Below, piece after piece: positions 51,091 through 60,533 of a DNA stretch of 60,533 bases. Source of the stretch: an uncultured Collinsella sp. (lineage in GTDB: Bacteria; Actinomycetota; Coriobacteriia; Coriobacteriales; Coriobacteriaceae); assembly GCA_900545745.1 (NCBI GenBank), contig URAD01000009.1, positions 1 to 60,533 on the forward strand. Reading direction: 5' to 3'. A model generated the notes under the pieces. The model was not told where the DNA came from and ran no database searches. It saw only the letters and a program-made list of their open reading frames with translations. Made by a program: the position numbers and the translations under genes. Numbering within the stretch: the stretch's first letter is position 1; every line of letters starts with the position of its first letter.

Positions 51091-52158
51091 TTATTGTACA
51101 GCCATTTCTTTAAGCTTCTCAGCCATCAACAAACACACGTCTTCCGATTGCGGGTACACGCCAAAATGATCGAAGAAACCATGGTCACATCCGGCATATT
51201 CGATGACCTCGACATCGATTCCTGAAGACCGTAATTTTGTAGCCCATTTTTCATCGGGGATACGAAGCGGATCGTATTCGGATGTCACGATAGTCACCGG
51301 GGGGAAATCAGTGCAGTCCTCAAGCATTAGCGCAGAAATCAACGGGTCATGAGGAGACATTTTTCCGTGTGCACAAAGTTCGACCATCGGGCCGTCCGAA
51401 TCGCGAAGATGGTCGATGCGAAAACGCGCAACGTCCTCTTGATCGGCTATCGCAGGAAAATCCTCATATCCCTCGCCCTGTTCGCCCGCAAGGTCGACTT
51501 CAGGATAGATTTCGAAGGCATGGGCTACAGCTCCAGCACCCCTGAGCTGAACACACGCATTAGTAAGGCTTCCTCCCGCAGAGTCGCCGGCGACCATTAT
51601 TTTATGAGGATTGATTCCGAGATCCCCGGCATGCTCGCGCACATAATCAAGAGCAAGAACGCAATCCTCGATCTGCCCGGGAAATGCCGTCTCCGGCGCC
51701 AAGCGGTATTCCGGATAAACCACCACTGCACCAGACTTTTCGGCGATGAACTCGAGCTGATGTTCAAATTGCAGAACATTCCCCGCCATAAACGCGCCGC
51801 CATGCAGGTAAACTAGCGCTGGACTTGCCTCCTTATGATTTGGTGGCGTCCAGACGAATAAATCTATATAGCGATCGGCTGCCTCCATGAGGACCTCATC
51901 GCGCTGAACCTCACCATCGAGTAGGCGGTATGTCGGCTTATCCGGGCGATGACGCATTCCAATAAGGCTCGTCCAGCTCGGAGACATGCTAACATTCCGC
52001 ATCTTCTTGCGGGATACCTCGAGAATTCGCGGGTCAAGCACATGCTCTCTTTCATCATCAGGAACCGGACGAATTTGAACCTCGAGTCCCCTCTTCTCGG
52101 TTATAAACGAGCGACCGGAGATGGCGCCAATCAACGCCTCGTCGTATTGTCTGCCCAT
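51091..52158 (-). CDS. alpha/beta-hydrolase esterase (HSL family)
   Basis: 355-residue hydrolase. Oxyanion-hole motif HGGAF, nucleophile GDSAGGS with the Ser, acidic residue probably in TSEYDPLR and His in CDHGFFD. These fit the hormone-sensitive-lipase family of carboxylesterases. No signal peptide. Divergent from the GntR gene and next to the PTS; it may hydrolyse an acylated sugar or glycoside taken up by this system, which is an inference. Confidence 0.87.
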   Translation of the reverse strand: MGRQYDEALIGAISGRSFITEKRGLEVQIRPVPDDEREHVLDPRILEVSRKKMRNVSMSPSWTSLIGMRHRPDKPTYRLLDGEVQRDEVLMEAADRYIDLFVWTPPNHKEASPALVYLHGGAFMAGNVLQFEHQLEFIAEKSGAVVVYPEYRLAPETAFPGQIEDCVLALDYVREHAGDLGINPHKIMVAGDSAGGSLTNACVQLRGAGAVAHAFEIYPEVDLAGEQGEGYEDFPAIADQEDVARFRIDHLRDSDGPMVELCAHGKMSPHDPLISALMLEDCTDFPPVTIVTSEYDPLRIPDEKWATKLRSSGIDVEVIEYAGCDHGFFDHFGVYPQSEDVCLLMAEKLKEMAVQ

Positions 52159-52282
52159 CTTAAATCCCCTCTCGGCGATAACGCCAAATCGATATTTCCA
52201 TAACTTTTGAGATAACGGCTTATGATGTCCTCAGTTGTCGTATATCTATGTACTAAAGAAACTGAAAACCAAGGGGTCCACC

Positions 52283-53038
52283 ATGCCTGCAGCAAAAGAC
52301 GAGTTCACTCAGCCAGAACTTCTCTATCAGACCGTTGAAAACGACATCCTCAAGAAAATAGTTTCTGGCGAACTCCCCGGCGGCAGTCAGATTCCCACCG
52401 AAACCGAGCTTTGCAAGCAATACAAAGTAAGCAGGATCACCGTAAGACGCGCCGTACAGAATCTCATTGACCAAAGCTTGCTCTACCGCCTGCGAGGCAA
52501 GGGAACATTCGTAAACCCATCGAAGCTCACCCTGAAACGAGGAACAAGCACCATTTTCAATTTGAGCGCCGACCCCCAATACGGCGATAAAACAACCAAG
52601 TCCATCTTGGAAACAGGCTTAATCAAGGCTGATGCCCACATTGCACGGGAGCTCAAAATTGACAACGGAACCGTAGTGCAACGAGTTGCGCGCTTGGTTT
52701 ATATCGAAAATGCCCCCTGCGCCATCGACACCGTTTATGCAACGCAGAGCACTCTACCCGGACTGCTGGAGCTTCTCACAGACAATGCCAGTCTTTTCGA
52801 CCTGATCGCCAACCATTACAGCATCGCAACCGGTATTGAGAAGCTCAAAATCACCGCAGGAATAGCGGGGCTCCAAGAAGCAAGCCTTCTCGGTTATATC
52901 GTTGGAGCCCCCGTGAGCGTTGTCGAGCACGTCACATATGCCTGCGATGAGATGCCGCTCCACTATTCAAAAACCGTTTGGCGAGCAGACGCATCGTCCT
53001 TCGAGTTCAGCATCTCAAAAGATGGACGCCTTCTCTAG
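52283..53038 (+). CDS. GntR-family transcriptional regulator (HutC/UTRA type)
   Basis: 251 residues. Winged HTH at the N-terminus: LLYQTVENDILKKIVSGELPGG, SQIPTETELCKQYKVSRITV and RRAVQNLIDQSLLYRLRGKG. The C-terminal UTRA ligand domain shows VVQRVARLVYIENAPCAIDTV and VVEHVTYACDEMPLHYSKTVW. UTRA members bind sugar phosphates or amino acids. ATG 52283 has AAGGGG 7 nt upstream. The 3' end overlaps the convergent PTS IID gene by 4 nt; the palindrome at 55194-55227 is a candidate operator. Confidence 0.9.
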   Translation: MPAAKDEFTQPELLYQTVENDILKKIVSGELPGGSQIPTETELCKQYKVSRITVRRAVQNLIDQSLLYRLRGKGTFVNPSKLTLKRGTSTIFNLSADPQYGDKTTKSILETGLIKADAHIARELKIDNGTVVQRVARLVYIENAPCAIDTVYATQSTLPGLLELLTDNASLFDLIANHYSIATGIEKLKITAGIAGLQEASLLGYIVGAPVSVVEHVTYACDEMPLHYSKTVWRADASSFEFSISKDGRLL

Positions 53039-53895
53039 CCCAAAATCCCCAGGACGCCGAGCACAATACCAGCAGCGAGAATGCCCACAATCTGCCAAAT
53101 TATTTTGACCTGTTTCTTATTGCAAAGACACATGATTCCGAACGCGCAGAGCGGCAAAAGAGCCGGGAATATCCCGTCGAGCGTTTCCTGCAACTTAAAC
53201 GCGGTGTCGCCGAAGTTAAGAGCGAGCGGAGTGGTAACTGCAACGGTGGTCGCTACCATTCCACCAACTACCATTAGTCCCACAATCGCCAGGCCGGACG
53301 TAACTTTGCGCATTACATCAGAATCGTTCAGCTTTGAAATCATGCCACTGCCAAGCGAATAACCATACTGAAGCCCAAACCAGCGGATCAGGATCGTTGG
53401 GACATTATAAAGAAGCAGGAACAGGATTGGGCCGAGCAGACTGCCCGAAAGGCAAAGTCCCGTCACAACGCCCGTCGCAATCATGCGAAGCGTACTGGCG
53501 ATCAGCGAATCTCCAATACCGGAAAGCGGAGCCATAAGCGATGCTTTCATGGCGTTAATTGAGGCGGCGTCAAAGTCCTGATTGTTGGCGTTCTCCTCCT
53601 CCATGGAGGCCACAATGCCGGCGACCAGAGGATTAAACGTAACTTGAATATTGTAGAACTCAAGATGACGCTTATATGCCTCGATCCGATCTTCGGGCTT
53701 ATCGTATAACCGCTTGATTACCGGAATCATGTCGTAGCAGAAACCAACGTTCATTTGTCGGTCAAAGCTCCACATGATGTTGAGTGGAAAGCTACGCCAA
53801 AATAACGCCTTTAAGTCTTTCTTGGTTATTCTCTTATCGGTCGATTTATTTGACTCCGGCGAGAGCTCAAGAACATCATTAGAATTCGTTGTCAT
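53035..53895 (-). CDS. PTS mannose/fructose/sorbose-family IID component
   Basis: 286-residue membrane component. ITKKDLKALFWRSFPLNIMWSFDRQMNVGF and LMAPLSGIGDSLIASTLR are typical; the C-terminus IVGILAAGIVLGVLGILG is a membrane helix. AAGGAGG precedes ATG 53895, which overlaps the IIC gene by 17 nt. Last gene of the IIB-IIC-IID operon; no IIA is present. Confidence 0.92.
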   Translation of the reverse strand: MTTNSNDVLELSPESNKSTDKRITKKDLKALFWRSFPLNIMWSFDRQMNVGFCYDMIPVIKRLYDKPEDRIEAYKRHLEFYNIQVTFNPLVAGIVASMEEENANNQDFDAASINAMKASLMAPLSGIGDSLIASTLRMIATGVVTGLCLSGSLLGPILFLLLYNVPTILIRWFGLQYGYSLGSGMISKLNDSDVMRKVTSGLAIVGLMVVGGMVATTVAVTTPLALNFGDTAFKLQETLDGIFPALLPLCAFGIMCLCNKKQVKIIWQIVGILAAGIVLGVLGILG

Positions 53896-54655
53896 CGTCA
53901 ACCTCCTTAGCGACCGCCGCACTGGCAGGCATAAAAATGTGAGCCATATTGAGGATCCCAATCAGGATCAGCGAAAACGCCACGATACCGATCGTCGGAA
54001 TATTTAGATAGGCACTCAGCAAGAAGCCTCCAAAGAATAGGAAGCTCAGCTCCTTGGTGGACAGGATTGACATAAGCTGCGCAAATCCAAGCGCAGGCAG
54101 AATACCCGTTGCGATCGTAAGCCCATTCGTAAGCCAATCAGGGATGGCGTCAATCAGCGCCTGAACAGCATCATTTCCAACGTAAAAAGCCACGCCGCAA
54201 ATCAAGCCAAGCGCAATGATGTAGAGAATTCCATTGGTCCACATAGCGGCTGCAATCGTTTTGGGGTCGTCCTTTTCGGCACCACGATCAGCCCAGACAG
54301 CCATAGGAGGCGTAACAACGCTATACATAAGGCTGTCAAACATGCCGGCAAGCACCGCAGTGGGCATAGCAATAGTCAGAGCGGTCTCGGGACCCGCACC
54401 CATAGTAATCGCAAAGGCTGTTCCCAAAACTGAACCAACAATTACGTTGGGCGGCACGGCAGCACCAACCTGCCAGACCCCCATAAACGCGAGTTCGAGC
54501 TGGAAACCAACAATAACGCCAGTCGGAATATCACCCAAAAAAATACCGACAATCGCTCCGAGGACAATCGGACGCTCGACCATCGCGGTACCGAGCAAAT
54601 AATCCGATTGACCTATAGCAGCAGCAAGACCAACCAGAAAAGCCTGAAGCAGCAT
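53879..54655 (-). CDS. PTS mannose/fructose/sorbose-family IIC component
   Basis: 258-residue membrane channel part. MLLQAFLVGLAAAIGQSDYLLGT, ERPIVLGAIVGIFLGDIPTG and LELAFMGVWQVGAAVPPNVI match the EII-Sor family. It forms the sugar channel with IID. The start is 14 nt after the IIB stop. Confidence 0.92.
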   Translation of the reverse strand: MLLQAFLVGLAAAIGQSDYLLGTAMVERPIVLGAIVGIFLGDIPTGVIVGFQLELAFMGVWQVGAAVPPNVIVGSVLGTAFAITMGAGPETALTIAMPTAVLAGMFDSLMYSVVTPPMAVWADRGAEKDDPKTIAAAMWTNGILYIIALGLICGVAFYVGNDAVQALIDAIPDWLTNGLTIATGILPALGFAQLMSILSTKELSFLFFGGFLLSAYLNIPTIGIVAFSLILIGILNMAHIFMPASAAVAKEVDDDNEF

Positions 54656-54669
54656 ATTTCTCTCTCTTC

Positions 54670-55146
54670 CTACAAATCAAAACTTGTTACGATGCGTTTT
54701 TTCTCACTAGCAACCTGCCTTACCTCGAACTCGATTCCATCAGCCATGGCTTTCTTAATTTCATTAATATCGGATTGGGAAAGGCGCACAGCAGGGCCAA
54801 GCTCCTTTACGCTATCCCCCAACGGTCGAGCGCCGCCTAAATTCACAGACGTTATTTTTGGACACGCACGCGCAACTTCACAGGCGTCATGTACATTTCC
54901 CGTAACAACAATTAGCTCGTATTTATCCACCGCGCTTCCGTTAAGGGCCACGATGGAATCTTCTACACTTTTGACAACCAATTTGGCATCAGCGGGTTTT
55001 GCAATTCGCAGCGCTTGAATTCGCTCTTTGCTTGCGGCGTACTCATCTGAAACCACAAGAATAGCGTTTGCTTTAAGCGCTGGATACCAAGAGAACACGG
55101 TCTGCCCATGCACTAACCGGCTATCGACGCGGCACAGTTTAATCAT
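54670..55146 (-). CDS. PTS mannose/fructose/sorbose-family IIB component
   Basis: 158-residue cytoplasmic phosphotransfer protein. The phospho-His is in CRVDSRLVHGQTVFSWYPAL (RLVHGQ motif). Middle segment LIVVTGNVHDACEVARACP and VNLGGARPLGDSV are typical. AAAGGGG precedes the ATG. First gene of the operon, behind the 34-nt palindrome. The sugar cannot be told from sequence. Confidence 0.92.
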   Translation of the reverse strand: MIKLCRVDSRLVHGQTVFSWYPALKANAILVVSDEYAASKERIQALRIAKPADAKLVVKSVEDSIVALNGSAVDKYELIVVTGNVHDACEVARACPKITSVNLGGARPLGDSVKELGPAVRLSQSDINEIKKAMADGIEFEVRQVASEKKRIVTSFDL

Positions 55147-55193
55147 TTTGCCCCTTTCTCGACTTGAACGCAGACAATCATCCTTGACTGCTT

Positions 55194-55227
55194 ATGGCAT
55201 ATTACGTCATATGACGTAATATGCCAT
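55194..55227. promoter_or_regulatory. perfect 34-nt palindrome, probable GntR operator of the PTS operon
   Basis: The palindrome is centred on ATTACGTCATATGACGTAAT, with GGCAT/ATGCC outside, about 50 nt upstream of the IIB start. A TATTATGTAAT stretch on its far side could be the -10 region. Position and symmetry fit repression by the dimeric GntR/UTRA regulator; binding is inferred. Confidence 0.6.
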
Positions 55228-55315
55228 TACATAATATCTTGAACGGTTGAATATCACCGCTAAATGGTATTTATCTCTAAAAACAGGAGGTGCAGTCCGT
55301 CTAGACACAGTGCGT

Positions 55316-55400
55316 CGGGGCGGGAGGGGCCGAGTTTCCTCCTGAGCGACTCTGCTTGCAGCCGGAGCGAAAGGGGGAAATCTCGGCCCCTCCCGCCCCG
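55316..55400 (-). terminator. long GC-rich hairpin after carB
   Basis: Arms 55316-55334 (CGGGGCGGGAGGGGCCGAG) and 55382-55400 are perfectly complementary, with further pairing inside. No T tract, so it might be a transcript-end stabiliser rather than a terminator. It closes the AT-rich island on its right side. Confidence 0.55.
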
Positions 55401-55414
55401 GCCGGCCAGGTCAA

Positions 55415-58729
<3,315 letters not shown>

Positions 58730-58827
58730 GTTTAAAACCTCCTAGAGAGGCTGACTCAATGTTTTGGAAAAGTCAGCGAGGGTGCAGCTGGTGCATCAGG
58801 TTGCCGTGATGCGAGGGCGCGCTGGGC

Positions 58828-60333
58828 TTATGCCCGCGCGTCCGAAGCAGAGCGGCAAGATGATGTGCCAGCTGCAGCCGCAGCGTCGACCGGTCCGCCG
58901 TTCGGTAGAACGGCGGAACCATCGTCGGCAAAATTCCAGCCGGCAAGGCGGTCCTTCGCGGTGTCGATGTCCAGGTAGTTCTCCTCGCCGTCCATGAGTC
59001 GCGTAAAGGCGGTAAAGAGATAGTGGGCATCGGTGGGGCCAGGCGAGGCCTCGGGGTGGTACTGGACCGAGAAGCACGGGGCGTCGAGCAGCTGGATGCC
59101 CTCGGCGGTGCCGTCGTTGAGGTTCACATGTGTTAGGCGAATGCGGCCAAAGCGCTCGTTCATCACGACCGGCGCGATTCCGCAGCGCACCCAGACGCGC
59201 AGATCTCCATCGGCCGCATGCTCGGTCTCGCCGCCGGAAAGCTCGGGGACAAGCTTGCCCAGGCTGGGGAACAGCAGGCCAAAGCCATGGTTTTGCGCGG
59301 TAATCTCCACGCGACGGCTTACCAGGTTCATGACCGGCTGGTTGCCACCGCGGTGACCGAATTTAAGCTTTTCCATCTGGGCGCCGCAGGCCAGGCTGAT
59401 CATCTGATGGCCCAGGCAAATGCCAAAGACCGGCACCTTGCCGATCAGCTGCTGCACCTGCTCGTAGGTCTCCACCACGGCGTCGGGGTCGCCGGGGCCG
59501 TTGGACAAAAAGACGCCATCGGGATTCATGTCGAGCACCTGCTGAGCTGGCGTATCCCACGGCACGACGGTAAGATCGCAGCCGGCGCGCACCAGGCCCT
59601 CCAGAATGCCGCGCTTCACACCGCAGTCGTAGGCGACCACTTTGTGACGGGCAGGAGCGGCAGCCGAAAGCGCAAAGTCATGCGTGGCAGGCAGGTCGGC
59701 GGCCACAAACTCGTGAGGCGCGGGGCAGCTTACGGTCTTGACCAGGTTCTCGCCTACCAGCGTGGGCGCTGCGGCCAGACGCTCGGCAAGCTCGTCGACG
59801 TCGAAGATCTCGGTCGAGATAATGCCCATTTTGGAACCATTGTCGCGCAGATGGCGCACCAGAGCGCGGGTGTCGACGCCCTCGATAGCGACGATGCCGT
59901 GAGCGCGCAGGTACTCCGGCACGCTAACGGCCGAGCGCCAGTTAGAAGGCGTGGCGCACATGTCGCGAACGATCATGCCGCGCATGGCCGGAGCGCTCGC
60001 AGGGCGCACGGCGTCGCCGGGGAAGGCCGACTGGACGTCGGTCTCGTCGATACCGTAGTTGCCGATCTGCGGATAGGTCATGGTTACGATTTGGCCGGCA
60101 TAACTCGGGTCGGTCATGACCTCAAAGTAGCCCTCGAGCGAGGTGTTGAAGCAGACTTCGCCGGTCGCGGTGCCCTCGGCGCCGCATGCACGTCCATAAA
60201 AAATGGTCCCATCCTCAAGATACAGGATGCAGGGACCGCAGGTGCCCTTGCTGGTTTTGGCCAGCATGCGCTGGCAAAGCTCGCTGGGCGCGAAGGTGCG
60301 GGCGGCAGCGCCCGCGGTATGGTTGTTCGCCAT
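58828..60333 (-). CDS. carA: carbamoyl-phosphate synthase small subunit (extended)
   Basis: Glutamine amidotransferase part of the enzyme. YLEDGTIFYGRACGAEG and FNTSLEGYFEVMTDPSYAGQ start the N-domain; the class I glutaminase has the nucleophile in VFGICLGHQMISLACG, GGNQPVMN and SVQYHPEASPGP with the His-Glu pair. At 501 residues it is much longer than the usual about 380: roughly 33 extra N-terminal residues, about 40 inserted between QNHGF and the HPEAS segment, and about 50 extra at the C-terminus. ATG 60333 has GAAGGAG 6 nt upstream. Confidence 0.94.
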   Translation of the reverse strand: MANNHTAGAAARTFAPSELCQRMLAKTSKGTCGPCILYLEDGTIFYGRACGAEGTATGEVCFNTSLEGYFEVMTDPSYAGQIVTMTYPQIGNYGIDETDVQSAFPGDAVRPASAPAMRGMIVRDMCATPSNWRSAVSVPEYLRAHGIVAIEGVDTRALVRHLRDNGSKMGIISTEIFDVDELAERLAAAPTLVGENLVKTVSCPAPHEFVAADLPATHDFALSAAAPARHKVVAYDCGVKRGILEGLVRAGCDLTVVPWDTPAQQVLDMNPDGVFLSNGPGDPDAVVETYEQVQQLIGKVPVFGICLGHQMISLACGAQMEKLKFGHRGGNQPVMNLVSRRVEITAQNHGFGLLFPSLGKLVPELSGGETEHAADGDLRVWVRCGIAPVVMNERFGRIRLTHVNLNDGTAEGIQLLDAPCFSVQYHPEASPGPTDAHYLFTAFTRLMDGEENYLDIDTAKDRLAGWNFADDGSAVLPNGGPVDAAAAAGTSSCRSASDARA

Positions 60334-60391
60334 AATTCTCCTTCCCGGTCTCACAGGACCGGCTTAAAGGTGTGTAGTTAGGCCTCGCGGT

Positions 60392-60397
60392 ATTGTA
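60392..60397 (-). promoter_or_regulatory. putative -10 element of carA
   Basis: On the minus strand GCGGTTACAATACCGC contains TACAAT, 59 nt upstream of the carA start. GCGGTTACAAT is identical to the sequence upstream of prs. It also forms a small inverted repeat (GCGGT/ACCGC). Confidence 0.4.
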
Positions 60398-60439
60398 ACC
60401 GCAAGCATGCCTCATGGCGTTAATTTCATCGAAATGTTT

Positions 60440-60470
60440 ACGAAATGATAATTATGACTTTCTATGCATA
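60440..60470 (-). promoter_or_regulatory. possible arginine-repressor-like box upstream of carA
   Basis: On the minus strand AGTCATAATTATCATTTC resembles the symmetrical ARG box (TGAATnnnnnnATTCA) in its AT-rich core, but with C in place of the conserved A/G at two positions. It is where a carAB operator would be. Weak match; recorded as a candidate only. Confidence 0.2.
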
Positions 60471-60533
60471 ATGATTTCTCTGGGACGGGGATTAAAAAAG
60501 GCTCTGTTAGACCAGGATTGACATGCCGACCTG

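Noticed and set aside
53879..53895. Longer start for the IID gene at 53961
   Set aside because: The longer N-terminus overlaps the IIC gene, has no ribosome site, and the ATG at 53895 has AAGGAGG.

Overview
The window reads as a chromosomal segment of a GC-rich, anaerobic, host-associated actinobacterium. I infer the class Coriobacteriia, most like Collinsella, from gene content rather than from any search. The clues are: an Ech-type energy-conserving hydrogenase, an NfnAB-type transhydrogenase, ECF and polar amino-acid transporters, a giant LPxTG surface protein with pilin-type isopeptide repeats, a class B sortase, a mannose-family PTS, and strong Shine-Dalgarno sites.

Layout. 1-1.8 kb: NarL-type two-component system. 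1.8-10.1 kb: a very large surface protein on the minus strand, read in two frames because of an apparent frameshift near 3.42-3.59 kb, and flanked on both sides by structured palindromic repeat elements. 10.15-15.75 kb: five-gene membrane-bound [NiFe] hydrogenase operon (minus) in which the antiporter-like and NuoH-like membrane subunits are one polypeptide. 16.0-18.9 kb: an orphan IS3 OrfA-like HTH protein and a large flavin enoate reductase. 19.0-19.5 kb: a regular array of alternating inverted 15-nt motifs, then an initiator tRNA. 19.7-22 kb: coaX and a DUF4143 ATPase bracketed by copies of one palindrome. 22-25.3 kb: a BirA-like protein, a DHPS-HPPK fusion and a sirtuin. 25.5-29.7 kb: exonuclease III and a complete ECF transporter (S, fused A-A', T). 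29.9-36 kb: glmU, prs, pth, then nfnA-nfnB. 36-42.4 kb: cytidylate-kinase-like protein, four-gene amino-acid ABC transporter, YqeY protein, parvulin foldase and an isolated fructose-type EIIA. 42.6-49.8 kb: purN-purM-purF and purE, with a CmpB-like membrane protein, a MoaE-like protein and a class B sortase between them. 50-55.25 kb: an AT-richer island (RelE/ParE-Phd toxin-antitoxin, esterase, GntR/UTRA regulator, mannose-type PTS IID-IIC-IIB without IIA). 55.4-60.3 kb: carB and carA.

How the genes fit together. Ech, NfnAB and the flavin reductase belong to low-potential electron metabolism of a fermenter (ferredoxin, H2, NAD(P)H). Prs, PurF/M/N/E and CarAB supply PRPP, purines and carbamoyl phosphate. 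GntR and the PTS genes are convergent, and a perfect 34-nt palindrome lies upstream of the PTS genes as a probable operator.

The least explained content is non-coding. Several families of palindromes recur between genes: a 150-160 nt element with a shared core but different, still self-complementary, arms; an 81-nt-period array of inverted motifs; a 41-45 nt palindrome around the ATPase gene; and a GGGACAG-centred family concentrated between 33 and 45 kb. These and the split surface protein, the Ech fusion and the unusual folate fusion are the items I would look at first.
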